Origin: Pelagibacteraceae bacterium AG-404-P07
Lineage (GTDB): Bacteria; Pseudomonadota; Alphaproteobacteria; Pelagibacterales; Pelagibacteraceae
Assembly: GCA_003216235.1 (NCBI GenBank)
Contig: QCJE01000008.1
Span: 1-50,880 of the forward strand
Reading direction: 5' to 3'
DNA length: 50,880 nucleotides
Shown here in pieces: positions 17,827 through 26,857 of the stretch (within the stretch, counting starts at the first letter, position 1; each line of letters begins with the position of its first letter). Under the pieces are notes generated by a model. It worked only from the letters and a program-made list of their open reading frames with translations. It was not told where the DNA came from and ran no database searches. The position numbers were made by a program, and so were the translations under genes.

Positions 17827-18593
17827 TGTACTTAAAAAATTATAACCTTAAAAATAAAACAGCCGTTGTAACTGGAGCTGGTAAGGGACTTGGAAGAGCT
17901 TGTGCAATTGCACTTGCTGAGGCTGGTGCAAATTTAGTAATTATTAGTAGAACTAAAAAGGATTTAGATGAAGTTTCGAAAAAAATAAAAAAACTTAAAG
18001 CAAAATGTAAGTCTTATGTCTGTGACATTACAAATTACAATATAATAAAAGAAATTATTAATAAACAACCTAAAATAGATATTTTGATTAATAATGCTGG
18101 AAATAATATCCCAGAACATTTCACAAAAGTTAAAACGAAAAATATGGAATATTTAGTTAAGATAAATACCATTGCTACATTTAATATTGCTCAGTTGTGT
18201 GCTCTTAAAATGATCAAATTAAAAAATCGAAAAAAAATTGGAGGTGCTATTATTAATATGTCTTCTCAAATGGGACATGTAGGGGGACCCATCAGAAGTG
18301 TTTATAATATGAACAAATGGGGATTAGAAGGATTAACTAAAGGTATGTCTTTAGATTTAGCAAAATATAATATTAGAGTAAATACTGTGTGTCCTACTTT
18401 TGTAGTCACTCCAATGACTAAAAAGTTTTTAAAAAATAAAAAATTTAAGAGGGAAACACTAAATAATATTCCTCTTGGTAGATTTGCCGAACTATCTGAA
18501 GTATCTTCTGCAGTTGTATTTCTTGCATCAGACGCGGCATCTATGATTACAGGAACTTCATTATTGGTGGATGGTGGATGGACGGCAAAATAA
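17826..18593 (+). CDS. short-chain dehydrogenase/reductase
   Basis: This is a 255-residue classical SDR with the motifs TGAGKGLG (about 16-23), NNAGNN, catalytic Ser in NMSSQMG, and YNMNKWGLEG supplying Tyr and Lys. C-terminal SLLVDGGWTAK is typical. The lysine-rich central section is usual for this genome. It begins at a TAATG junction with the TerC-like gene. The substrate is unknown; oxidation of an alcohol made or imported by the neighbouring GMC/TRAP system is possible. Confidence 0.88.
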   Translation: MYLKNYNLKNKTAVVTGAGKGLGRACAIALAEAGANLVIISRTKKDLDEVSKKIKKLKAKCKSYVCDITNYNIIKEIINKQPKIDILINNAGNNIPEHFTKVKTKNMEYLVKINTIATFNIAQLCALKMIKLKNRKKIGGAIINMSSQMGHVGGPIRSVYNMNKWGLEGLTKGMSLDLAKYNIRVNTVCPTFVVTPMTKKFLKNKKFKRETLNNIPLGRFAELSEVSSAVVFLASDAASMITGTSLLVDGGWTAK

Positions 18594-19381
18594 AACCTAG
18601 ATTATTTTTCTTAATAATTTTTTTTATATCTACTCACCTTAATGCTATAGAATTTAAGGGAAAATTTTTACAAGGTCATTATATCGTTGGGATAACTAAC
18701 CCATCTGCCAAAATAATAGTAGGTAAAAAAGAAGTAAAAGTTTCAGAAGATGGATATTTTGTTTTTGGAATCGATCGAGATAGAAAATTTGATGTAACTA
18801 TAACAAAAATTATTAATGGTAAAAAAAAAGTTATAACTAAAAAAGTTTTAAAAAGAAAATATAATATCCAAAGAATTGACGGTTTAGAAGAAAGCAAGGT
18901 TACTCCTCCTGAATCTGTTTATAAAAGAATTAAAGAGGAAAATAATAAGATTGGTGAAGCAAGAGCAATTAACTCTGACTTACCTTTTTTCAAAAATCAG
19001 TTTATTATGCCAGTTAAAGGTATTATTAGTGGTGTTTACGGAAGCCAAAGAATTTTAAATGGTAAACCTAAATGGCCTCATTATGGAATAGATATTGCTG
19101 CCAAACAGGGTACTATGATAAAATCATCTGGTTCAGGTGTTGTTACGATGGCTGAAAGTGATTTATATTATACAGGTGGAACTATTATTATGGATCATGG
19201 CCATGGTATTTCCACAATATACTCACATCTTGAAAGTATAATGGTCTCAGTTGGTGATAAGATTAATCAAGGAGATATAATTGGAACAGTTGGTTCAACA
19301 GGAAGGTCAACTGGTCCTCATTTAGATTTTAGAGTAAATTGGTTTCAAACTAGACTTGATCCTATGTCTTTAATTAATTAA
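18578..19381 (+). CDS. exported M23 family metallopeptidase (LytM domain)
   Basis: This is a 267-residue protein with a signal peptide (about 1-24, ending HLNA) and an N-terminal beta domain. The C-terminal LytM domain has PHYGIDIAAKQGT (zinc His and Asp), HGHGISTIYSHL and GSTGRSTGPHLDFRV. The usual C-terminal H-x-H reads H-L-D here, so the normal zinc His is replaced by Asp. It probably cuts peptidoglycan crosslinks or activates an amidase. The start overlaps the SDR by 16 bases. Confidence 0.9.
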   Translation: MDGKIKPRLFFLIIFFISTHLNAIEFKGKFLQGHYIVGITNPSAKIIVGKKEVKVSEDGYFVFGIDRDRKFDVTITKIINGKKKVITKKVLKRKYNIQRIDGLEESKVTPPESVYKRIKEENNKIGEARAINSDLPFFKNQFIMPVKGIISGVYGSQRILNGKPKWPHYGIDIAAKQGTMIKSSGSGVVTMAESDLYYTGGTIIMDHGHGISTIYSHLESIMVSVGDKINQGDIIGTVGSTGRSTGPHLDFRVNWFQTRLDPMSLIN

Positions 19382-19449
19382 GAAATTAATATTTAAATTA
19401 AATTACTTGATAGATATAATGATAAAGACTGGCCTGATATGGATTTACA

Positions 19450-21234
19450 TTAAGAATTTAAAGAAGGTTGCTTCTTCATATCTTCTTTTTTAATACCAGC
19501 TACTTTAACTGGTTTTTTCATAGCATCTCGTCTAAATGGTTCGCCAAGTTCTTGGTTTAATATAACTTCTATAAACGTTGTAATACCTTTTTTTTGATCT
19601 TCACAAGATTGTTTAATAGCAGTAGTAGTTTCTTCCATTGTATTAACAGTAACTCCTTTTAATCCACAGGCATCAGCAACTTTTGCATAACTTAATTCTG
19701 GGTCTAACTCTGTTCCTACAAAATTATTATCAAACCAAAGAGTAGTATTTCTTTTTTCTGCTCCCCATTGATAATTTCTAAATATAACCATTGTAATTGC
19801 AGGCCACTCTTCTCTTGCACAAGAACTCATTTCATTCATGCTTATTCCAAAAGCCCCATCACCAGCAAAACCAATCACTGGTGTATTAGGACATCCAATT
19901 TTTGCACCTAAGATTGATGGAAAACCATATCCACAAGGTCCAAATAAACCAGGAGCTAAATATTTTCTTGGTTTTTCAAAAGTAGGATATGCATTACCTA
20001 TTGCACAATTATTTCCAATATCACTTGAAATGATTACATCATCAGGCATACCTGCTTGAATTGCTCTCCAAGCTTGTCTAGGTGACATTCTATCTTTATC
20101 TCTTTCCCTAGCTTCTTTATTCCAAACTGTGCCTTCGTCGTCATCCTCATGATCTAAACTTGATAGCTTTTGTAGCCAAGCAGATTTAGTTTGATGAATT
20201 AAATCTTTTCTTTTTTGTCTTTCTGTATCACCTGCATTTGATGCTAATTTTTCTAAAATTTGTTGTGCAACTAATTTCGCATCTCCACTGATCCCAACAG
20301 TTACTTTTTTTGTCAAACCTATTCTATCTGGATTTATATCTACTTGAATAATACTTGCTTTTTTTGGCCAATAGTCAATTCCATAACCTGGTAAAGTTGA
20401 AAAAGGATTCAATCTTGTTCCTAAAGCTAAAACAACATCTGCCTTAGAAATTAATTCCATCGCAGCTTTTGATCCATTATAACCTAAAGGTCCAACTGCT
20501 AATGGATGGCTTCCTGGGAAACTATCATTGTGTTGATAACCAGAACATACTGGGGAGTCTAATTTTTCAGCGAGTTTTTTTGTTTCTTCAATTGCTCCAC
20601 CAATTACTACACCTGCACCAGATAAAATTACTGGAAATTTTGCTTTTGATAAGAGTTCTGCTGCTTTAGAAATTGCATCTACTCCTCCACCTTGTCTTTC
20701 TAGTCTCACAATCGGAGGAAGATCAATATCAATTACTTGTGTCCAATAATCTCTTGGAACATTAATTTGAGCTGGCGCAGAGCCTCTAATCGCTTTTTCA
20801 ATTACTCTATTTAATACTTCTGCCATTCTTGATGGGTCTCTAACTTCCTCTTGATAACAAACCATATCTTTGAATAAATTCATTTGTTCTACTTCTTGGA
20901 ATCCACCTTGGCCCATAGTTTTATTTGCAGCTTGAGGTGTTACTAATAATAAAGGTGTGTGATTCCAATAAGCTGTTTTAATTGGGGTAACTAAACCTGT
21001 TATACCAGGTCCATTTTGTGCAATGACCATTGACATTTTTCCAGTAGCTCTTGTATAACCATCAGCAATCAATCCACCATTTGTTTCATGAGCAACATCC
21101 CAGAAAGTAATTCCTGCATCTGGAAAAATATCAGATATAGGCATAAACGCTGATCCTATAATTCCAAAAGCATGCTCAATACCATGCATTTGCAAAACTT
21201 TAACAAAAGCTTCTTCTGTTGTCATTTTTGTCAT
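19450..21234 (-). CDS. xsc: sulfoacetaldehyde acetyltransferase Xsc
   Basis: This is a thiamine-diphosphate enzyme that converts sulfoacetaldehyde plus phosphate to acetyl phosphate and sulfite. It is the common end step for taurine and isethionate breakdown. The 594 residues have the Xsc-type N-terminus (HGIEHAFGIIGSAFMPISD) and an early EEVRDPSRMAEVLNRV region. The ThDP-binding block is GFAGDGAFGISMNE. The family resembles acetolactate synthase, but the IIGSAFMPISD and QWGAEKRNTTLW segments favour Xsc. AAAGG 8 bases upstream supports the start at 21234. SuyAB next door supports the sulfonate role. Confidence 0.94.
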   Translation of the reverse strand: MTKMTTEEAFVKVLQMHGIEHAFGIIGSAFMPISDIFPDAGITFWDVAHETNGGLIADGYTRATGKMSMVIAQNGPGITGLVTPIKTAYWNHTPLLLVTPQAANKTMGQGGFQEVEQMNLFKDMVCYQEEVRDPSRMAEVLNRVIEKAIRGSAPAQINVPRDYWTQVIDIDLPPIVRLERQGGGVDAISKAAELLSKAKFPVILSGAGVVIGGAIEETKKLAEKLDSPVCSGYQHNDSFPGSHPLAVGPLGYNGSKAAMELISKADVVLALGTRLNPFSTLPGYGIDYWPKKASIIQVDINPDRIGLTKKVTVGISGDAKLVAQQILEKLASNAGDTERQKRKDLIHQTKSAWLQKLSSLDHEDDDEGTVWNKEARERDKDRMSPRQAWRAIQAGMPDDVIISSDIGNNCAIGNAYPTFEKPRKYLAPGLFGPCGYGFPSILGAKIGCPNTPVIGFAGDGAFGISMNEMSSCAREEWPAITMVIFRNYQWGAEKRNTTLWFDNNFVGTELDPELSYAKVADACGLKGVTVNTMEETTTAIKQSCEDQKKGITTFIEVILNQELGEPFRRDAMKKPVKVAGIKKEDMKKQPSLNS

Positions 21235-21244
21235 TAATAGAACC

Positions 21245-21259
21245 TTTCTAAATTAGAAA
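21245..21259. promoter_or_regulatory. inverted repeat at the xsc leader (candidate operator)
   Basis: TTTCTAA (21245-21251), one spacer base, and TTAGAAA (21253-21259) form a perfect 7-bp inverted repeat. It overlaps the xsc Shine-Dalgarno region in the 111-base divergent gap between xsc and suyA. Its position would suit a repressor controlling xsc. The regulator is not identifiable here. Confidence 0.35.
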
Positions 21260-21345
21260 CGAATTTTTTAAAATTTAATTGTTAATTTTTGCGATTAATA
21301 TATAAGATTTTACGAAATTCAAATAAACATTTCGACACTCTAAAT

Positions 21346-21630
21346 ATGGCTACAGATATTATAATTCACGATCAAAAAGACAATGTTGGTGTTGTTGTTA
21401 TTGAAAAAATCACTCCAAATCAAGATTGCTCTTGCTGGATAATGGAAAATGATGGCACTATAAATATTCAATCAATAGACGAAATACCCCTAGGTCATAA
21501 AATTGCTATGATTGATTTAAAAGAAGGTGACACAATTTTAAAATATGGTCATGATATTGGTAAAGTTGTTAAATCAATTAAAAAAGGTGAACATGTTCAC
21601 GTTCACAATGTAAAAACAAAGAAGTGGTAA
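21346..21630 (+). CDS. suyA: (R)-sulfolactate sulfo-lyase subunit A (SuyA)
   Basis: This is a 94-residue small subunit of the UxaA/SAF-domain type ([11 protein letters not shown] near the start, [22 protein letters not shown], then [18 protein letters not shown]). An upstream in-frame TTG would add 19 residues, but the ATG at 21346 matches family length. With SuyB it splits 3-sulfolactate to pyruvate and sulfite. Altronate dehydratase small subunits look alike. The next gene and xsc next door decide for SuyA. No clear Shine-Dalgarno precedes the ATG. Confidence 0.87.
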   Translation: MATDIIIHDQKDNVGVVVIEKITPNQDCSCWIMENDGTINIQSIDEIPLGHKIAMIDLKEGDTILKYGHDIGKVVKSIKKGEHVHVHNVKTKKW

Positions 21631-21634
21631 TTAT

Positions 21635-22801
21635 ATGGAAATTCCAAAAAGTTTTTTAGGTTTCAAAAGAGAAAATGGAAGAGCAGGAACAAGAAATCAT
21701 GTAATTATTCTTCCAGTTGATGATATTTCTAATGCTTGTGCTGAAGCTGTAGCGAATAATATTAAAGGTACGATAGCTCTTCCTCATTCATATGGAAGAC
21801 TTCAATTCGGAGCAGATCTTGAATTACACTTTAGAACTATGATTGGAACAGGAAGTAATCCAAATGTTGCAGCTGTGATAGTAATAGGTATAGAACCGAA
21901 ATGGACGAAAAGAATTGTAGATGGTATTGCTAAAACTGGTAAACCAGTTGAAGGTTTTCATATCGAACGTACTGGAGATATTGGAACAGTCATGAAAGCT
22001 TCAAAAAAAGCTCAAGAATTTGTTATGTGGGCATCAGAAAAACAAAGAGAGGAATGTCCAATAAGTGATTTATGGATATCAGTTAAATGTGGAGAGTCAG
22101 ATACCACATCAGGTTTAGCAGCTAATCCAACTGTAGGTAATTTAATGGATAAACTTGAACCATTAGGAGTTCATTTGTGTTTTGGTGAAACATCTGAATT
22201 GACAGGAGCTGAAAAAGTTTGTGCCACTAGAGGAGCAACTAAAGAAGCATCAGATAAATTTATGAAAACATGGAGTTCATATAATGATTTTATTCTTAAG
22301 GAAGCAACAGATGATCTTTCCGAAAGTCAACCAACTGCAGGAAACATTGCTGGTGGTTTGACCACTATTGAAGAAAAAGCTTTTGGAAATTTTCAAAAAA
22401 TTGGAAACTGTAAATTTGTTGATGTTTTAGAGCCTGCTGAAGAACCAAAAAAAGGAAAAGGTTTATATTTTATGGATACTTCGTCAGCAGCAGCAGAATG
22501 TGTAACGCTTCAAGCAGCAGCAGGTTTCAATATTCATTTATTTCCAACAGGACAAGGAAATATTGTAGGCAACCCGATTGAACCAGTAGTAAAGTTAACT
22601 GCTAACCCATTAACAGTAAAAGGTATGGGAGAACATATTGATTGTGATGTATCAAAAATTCTTTCAAGAGAAATGAATATGTCTCAAGCAGGTGATAAAC
22701 TTATTGAAACTACTCTAAAAGTTGCAAATGGAAGATTAACTTGTGCAGAAGCCTTAGGTCATAGAGAATTTGTGATGACTAAACTTTATAGAAGCGCTTA
22801 A
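21635..22801 (+). CDS. suyB: (R)-sulfolactate sulfo-lyase subunit B (SuyB)
   Basis: This is a 388-residue UxaA-family large subunit: [20 protein letters not shown] at the start, [15 protein letters not shown], and the Fe-site cysteines in [11 protein letters not shown] and [13 protein letters not shown]. The family's C-terminal segment [19 protein letters not shown] follows. It releases sulfite from sulfolactate. The LPHSYGRLQ and [13 protein letters not shown] segments look like SuyB, not altronate dehydratase, and xsc next door agrees. It starts 4 bases after suyA and ends 2 bases from the convergent TauE gene. Confidence 0.88.
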   Translation: MEIPKSFLGFKRENGRAGTRNHVIILPVDDISNACAEAVANNIKGTIALPHSYGRLQFGADLELHFRTMIGTGSNPNVAAVIVIGIEPKWTKRIVDGIAKTGKPVEGFHIERTGDIGTVMKASKKAQEFVMWASEKQREECPISDLWISVKCGESDTTSGLAANPTVGNLMDKLEPLGVHLCFGETSELTGAEKVCATRGATKEASDKFMKTWSSYNDFILKEATDDLSESQPTAGNIAGGLTTIEEKAFGNFQKIGNCKFVDVLEPAEEPKKGKGLYFMDTSSAAAECVTLQAAAGFNIHLFPTGQGNIVGNPIEPVVKLTANPLTVKGMGEHIDCDVSKILSREMNMSQAGDKLIETTLKVANGRLTCAEALGHREFVMTKLYRSA

Positions 22802-22803
22802 AA

Positions 22804-23889
22804 CTATTTTGCAGGTTTTGCAAAATATTTCTTTCTCAAACTAGATAAAAATCTTCTAATGAATGCGGCACCAATCCCAAGAATAACTGCAAATAAAATT
22901 GAGAATAAACCATAAAAGAATGGCATATCTTTTGAAAAATCTTTGATAAATCTTGAAAAGAAATTTAAATCCTTATTTGCTATTTTAACTACTTCTTTTT
23001 GGATTTCTTCAGCAAAAAAAGTATCGTAGGCAATAGCTATACCGACAATTAATAATAATATTGCTAATAATGCTTTTAATCCAGAACTATCTATTTGTTC
23101 TCCTAGTTTTTGTCCAACCTGAACACCAACAATAGATCCAATTACTAATAATAAAACTAACATTAAATCTATTGAGCCGTAATTAAACGAATGCAAAAAA
23201 GTAACTATCACACTTACAAAAATAGTTACAAATAAAGAAGTTCCTGGAACTAATCTTGTTGGCATTTTAATAATATAAATCATTGCTGGAACCAAAATAA
23301 AAGCTCCACCTATACCCATAATAGCAGCTATAAAACCAACTAATAATCCAATTATTATTGGCGTAAATATACTTTCATACAATTTAGATTTTGGAAATCT
23401 CATTCTAAAAGGAAGACCATGTATCCAATAATGAACATGTAATTTTTTTCTTTCTACAACATTTTTTTTTGCTTTATCAATTTCACCTAAACTCTCAACA
23501 AGCATTAAAGTTCCAATTATTGCAAGTATGTACATGTAAGCCAAAGATATAACTGTATCTATTTTTCCAATCCCTTTAAAATAACTAAATGTATAGATAC
23601 CTAGAGCTGTTCCGATAGACCCTCCAATTACAATCATAAAGCCCATTTTATAATCTAAAGTATTTTTTAACCAATGAGTAGTAGATCCAGAAACTGATGT
23701 TGCTAAAATATTATTAGCTTCATTTGCAACTGCATATGCTGGAGGAACACCTAAAAAAATTAAAAATGGAGTCATTAAAAAACCACCACCAACACCAAAT
23801 AAACCTGAAAGAACTCCAACAATTGCACTTAGTAGAAGAATTTCGATTGGACTAACGAAAACTTGAGCTATAGGTAAAAAAACTTCCAT
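22804..23889 (-). CDS. tauE: TauE/SafE (TSUP) family sulfite exporter candidate
   Basis: This is a 361-residue protein with about 8 hydrophobic segments in two related halves. The first carries SGLFGVGGGFLMTPFLIFLGVP and the second IAAIMGIGGAFILVPAMIYI, the TSUP signatures. TSUP members export sulfite, sulfoacetate or other sulfur anions. It is the last gene of the apr operon and converges on suyB, so sulfite export fits well. The C-terminus has an extra hydrophobic segment followed by a basic tail. Confidence 0.9.
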   Translation of the reverse strand: MEVFLPIAQVFVSPIEILLLSAIVGVLSGLFGVGGGFLMTPFLIFLGVPPAYAVANEANNILATSVSGSTTHWLKNTLDYKMGFMIVIGGSIGTALGIYTFSYFKGIGKIDTVISLAYMYILAIIGTLMLVESLGEIDKAKKNVVERKKLHVHYWIHGLPFRMRFPKSKLYESIFTPIIIGLLVGFIAAIMGIGGAFILVPAMIYIIKMPTRLVPGTSLFVTIFVSVIVTFLHSFNYGSIDLMLVLLLVIGSIVGVQVGQKLGEQIDSSGLKALLAILLLIVGIAIAYDTFFAEEIQKEVVKIANKDLNFFSRFIKDFSKDMPFFYGLFSILFAVILGIGAAFIRRFLSSLRKKYFAKPAK

Positions 23890-23915
23890 TTAGTAATTAA
23901 AATTTGAAACAATAC

Positions 23916-24050
23916 TTATTTAAAAGTTATAAAAGTTCCAAACAAGATTAATCCCCAACAAGCAGCTATAGCTGAAAAAATCCCAGTTTTAATAAATGTA
24001 GTTTTTTTATTTAAAATTTTTTGAAGGATTTTTATATTTGAAAGATGCAT
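23916..24050 (-). CDS. small single-pass membrane protein (44 aa) upstream of tauE
   Basis: The reverse-strand ATG at 24048-24050, preceded by GAGG 8 bases upstream, opens a 44-codon frame. The product has a basic N-terminal half (KILQKILNKKTTFIK) and one hydrophobic segment of about 22 residues (GIFSAIAACWGLILFGTFITF). It ends 26 bases before the tauE start. I do not recognise a family. It could be a partner of TauE or of the Apr complex. Confidence 0.6.
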   Translation of the reverse strand: MHLSNIKILQKILNKKTTFIKTGIFSAIAACWGLILFGTFITFK

Positions 24051-24120
24051 CTATACATCCTCAATACACCCAGTAAAAAAATTGTCAAACTATAATTGAA
24101 TAAAATAATTTTTTTTTGAA

Positions 24121-24471
24121 CTAATAAATTGTTGCTCCAAAGACCTTAATCTCACCATCCTCAACTCCAAGAACTAGTCTTCCTAAAAACTCTCCAGGGA
24201 TTTTCTTATTTGTTTGTTTTATAAGAATTGTTATATGCTCACCTCTCCTTAAGGTCCCAAATGGCTCGTAAGTCTCATTCAAATTGGTTATAAGATCATT
24301 GTTAGCCCACTGCTTTCCTAACTCTACTTCATTTGCTCCAAAAAGCATCTGAGTAGAGAAATCTTTAGTAAAACTCCCATAATCTTTCATATTAGAGGAT
24401 CTTACCAAATTTTCCCAAAATGGTTTTCCAATAGTAAATATTTCCTCATCTGATTTAGATAATAGATCCAT
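24121..24471 (-). CDS. conserved-looking hypothetical protein in the apr operon (116 aa)
   Basis: This is a soluble, acidic 116-residue protein without signal peptide or membrane segment. Its N-terminal half is helical-looking (SDEEIFTIGKPFWENLVRSS). The C-terminal half has alternating patterns suggesting beta strands (GEHITILIKQTNKKIPGEFLGRLVLGVEDGEIKVFGATIY). The pattern resembles SnoaL/cystatin-type alpha+beta folds, but I cannot assign a family. It starts 23 bases after aprA, so it is probably part of sulfite/APS metabolism. Confidence 0.82.
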   Translation of the reverse strand: MDLLSKSDEEIFTIGKPFWENLVRSSNMKDYGSFTKDFSTQMLFGANEVELGKQWANNDLITNLNETYEPFGTLRRGEHITILIKQTNKKIPGEFLGRLVLGVEDGEIKVFGATIY

Positions 24472-24494
24472 AGGTATTTATACTTAAAAAATTT

Positions 24495-26354
24495 TTATGA
24501 GGCCTTTTTTTTCTCATTCTCGTCTACAATATGGTAGACAGGAACTTTTTCCATAGAGAATTTTCCAGTTTTGGGGTCTCTCCTCGAAACGGTTAGGCAG
24601 TGCCAATTTTCATCATCTAATTTCATGTGATCACCTCTGTAATAATATCCTGGCCAACGTGTTTCTTCTCTAAATAAAGTATGTTCCGTTACACATTGAG
24701 AAGTCAATGTTCTATGTTTAAGTTCCCAAGCTCTCATTAATTGATGATAATCCTCTGCTCCAACCTTTTCTAAATCTTCTTGAAGCCAATCTAAAAGTTC
24801 CAAAGCTCTTTTTAACATATTTCCATTAGTCATATAGTTTGATGTAATTCCACCAACATACTCATCCATAATCTTTTGTAGTCTTTGTAGACCTTGAATA
24901 GGAGAAATATAACTTGGAGAAACAGTTCCACCTGTAATTTCATTTTGAGCAACAGTGTATGTTTCTAGAGGTTTATAGACAGCTTTTTTGAAATCATCAC
25001 ATTGCTTATCTGAAACATTTATACCTTCAGCTTTTTGATCTTGAATATATTTAACTGCTGCTTTTGCTGCTAATCTTCCTTCAGTAAATGAACCAGATGA
25101 AAATTTATGAGCACTTCCTCCAACCGTATCACCAGCTCCAAATAGACCCTCGATAGTCAACATTCTATTGTATCCCCAGAAATATTCAGGTGGAGACAAA
25201 TCTTCAGGACCACTTACCCAAGCTCCTGAACAAGTAGCATGTGAACCCATCACATAAGGTTCTGATGTTGTTAATTCAGGATTAGTATATTTTGGATCAA
25301 TATTTTGTGATGCCCAAACTACTGCTTGTCCAACAGTCATTCCTAAGAAGTTTTCCCAACCTACTGTTTCCAAATGTGGATCTTGGAAAGCTTCTTTTGT
25401 AACCATATGAATTGGTCCACCACCTGCAGCTACTTCTTGGATAAAAGCATGATTTCTCAAACATGTTGGTGTTGGATGATGATCAATATACTCACCAACT
25501 AATTCTTTAGTTTGATCATACCATTTTTTTTCATAATTCTCGCCATTAGCATTTTGAGTATAAGTTTTTAAATGTAAAAAATATGCTCCAACTGGACCAT
25601 ATCCGTCTTTAAATCTGCATAAAACAATTCTATTTTCCATTTGAGTCATTTTTGCACCAGCTGCAATAGGTAATGCATATGCTGAACCATTACTCCATGG
25701 TGCATACCAAGTTCTTCCCATTCCTTCTCCAACTGCTCTAGGTTTAAAAATATGAGAGGCCCCACCTGCTGCAACGATCACTGTTTTTGCTCTAAATACA
25801 TGAAAGTCACCTGTTCTCATATTGAAACCAACAGCTCCACCAATTCTATTCTCTTTAGCTTCATCCATTAAAAGATGGGTAACCATTATTCTATTATAAA
25901 TTTTATCAGCAGATTTTTTTGCAGCCTCAGCAACGATTGGTTTATAACTTTCACCATGTATCATGATTTGCCACTTACCTTCTCTTAAATATCTTCCTGT
26001 CTTTTCATTTTTCATCATTGGAAGACCCCATTCATCAAACATATGTACTGTAGAGTCTACGTGACGAGCCATGTCATAACCTAAATCTTCTCTAACCATT
26101 CCCATCAGATCATTTCTTGCATATCTTACATGGTCCTCTGGTTGATTTTCATCCCATTGCATACCCATGTAACAGTTAATTGCGTATAAACCCTGAGCGA
26201 CAGCACCACTTCTATCGATGTTAGCTTTTTCTACACAAACAATTTTTAAGTCTCTTCCCCAATGTCTTGCTTCAAAAGTTGCTCCCGTACCAGCCATACC
26301 ACCGCCAACAACTAAAACATCACAATCTTCAAAATGAGTTTTGTGTTTAGCCAT
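24495..26354 (-). CDS. aprA: adenylylsulfate (APS) reductase alpha subunit
   Basis: This is the FAD-containing catalytic subunit that interconverts APS and sulfite plus AMP. The 619 residues begin with the dinucleotide motif VVGGGMAGTGATFEARHWG (about 15-33). Further AprA segments are VEKANIDRSGAVAQGLYAINCY, RFKDGYGPVGAYFLH and GLFGAGDTVGGSAHKFSSGS. In aerobic SAR11 it most likely runs in the oxidative direction, removing sulfite. It overlaps aprB by one base (TAATG). No ATP sulfurylase gene is in the window. Confidence 0.97.
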   Translation of the reverse strand: MAKHKTHFEDCDVLVVGGGMAGTGATFEARHWGRDLKIVCVEKANIDRSGAVAQGLYAINCYMGMQWDENQPEDHVRYARNDLMGMVREDLGYDMARHVDSTVHMFDEWGLPMMKNEKTGRYLREGKWQIMIHGESYKPIVAEAAKKSADKIYNRIMVTHLLMDEAKENRIGGAVGFNMRTGDFHVFRAKTVIVAAGGASHIFKPRAVGEGMGRTWYAPWSNGSAYALPIAAGAKMTQMENRIVLCRFKDGYGPVGAYFLHLKTYTQNANGENYEKKWYDQTKELVGEYIDHHPTPTCLRNHAFIQEVAAGGGPIHMVTKEAFQDPHLETVGWENFLGMTVGQAVVWASQNIDPKYTNPELTTSEPYVMGSHATCSGAWVSGPEDLSPPEYFWGYNRMLTIEGLFGAGDTVGGSAHKFSSGSFTEGRLAAKAAVKYIQDQKAEGINVSDKQCDDFKKAVYKPLETYTVAQNEITGGTVSPSYISPIQGLQRLQKIMDEYVGGITSNYMTNGNMLKRALELLDWLQEDLEKVGAEDYHQLMRAWELKHRTLTSQCVTEHTLFREETRWPGYYYRGDHMKLDDENWHCLTVSRRDPKTGKFSMEKVPVYHIVDENEKKKAS

Positions 26355-26824
26355 TAGTAGTAAACTCCTTTTTTAAAAGACTCTTTTGGAACTACAGGTA
26401 ATTCTTTATTTGTGTTTAATCCCTCAGGTTCACTATATAATCTTTGAGAATTTATCTCGCCTTGATTTGGTGTATCACCATCTGCAAGTTTTGGAATAAA
26501 CTTACCCCAAGGTTTTGTTGTAATCGGTGAAACAAAGTTTTTTTCTGTTCCATTTCTAAATTTTATTTTCCAAGAAATTGTTCCCTTTTCTTCTTCTCTT
26601 CTTACTCTTACACTATGACCCATTGGTGCAAAATCAGCATAACCTCTGACATCAATTGCATGATTTGGGCAAGCTTTCACACATGAGTAACATTCCCAGC
26701 AGAAATTTGGTTCAATATTTTTTGCTCGTCTTATATTTTCGTCTATATGCATGATATCCGATGGACATATATCTACGCAATGACCACAGCCATCACATCT
26801 AGTCATATATACAAAAGTTGACAT
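26354..26824 (-). CDS. aprB: adenylylsulfate (APS) reductase beta subunit
   Basis: This is a 156-residue ferredoxin-like electron transfer subunit. Two 4Fe-4S sites are present: cysteines 10, 13, 16, 20 (CDGCGHCVDIC) and 42, 45, 48, 52 (CWECYSCVKAC). A long C-terminal tail wraps AprA in known structures. It precedes aprA with a one-base overlap. Its upstream neighbour is the membrane protein AprM. Confidence 0.97.
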   Translation of the reverse strand: MSTFVYMTRCDGCGHCVDICPSDIMHIDENIRRAKNIEPNFCWECYSCVKACPNHAIDVRGYADFAPMGHSVRVRREEEKGTISWKIKFRNGTEKNFVSPITTKPWGKFIPKLADGDTPNQGEINSQRLYSEPEGLNTNKELPVVPKESFKKGVYY

Positions 26825-26857
26825 AATTTTTATTTTTTTCCTTTTCCTATTAACATA

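Noticed and set aside
19450..21234. Acetolactate synthase assignment
   Set aside because: The N-terminal and C-terminal blocks match Xsc better, and no ilvN or ilvC is present.
21289..21345. TTG-initiated extension of suyA
   Set aside because: The added 19 residues have no match to the family, and the ATG at 21346 gives the usual length.
21346..22801. Altronate dehydratase (UxaA) assignment
   Set aside because: The split small and large subunits, the SuyB-like motifs and the adjacent xsc favour sulfolactate sulfo-lyase. No uronate genes are nearby.
24060..24094. Internal promoter TTGACA-16-TATTGA in front of the 44-aa ORF
   Set aside because: The -10 part overlaps the GAGG ribosome-binding site and would start transcription almost at the ATG, so the two readings conflict. 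I keep the ribosome-binding site.
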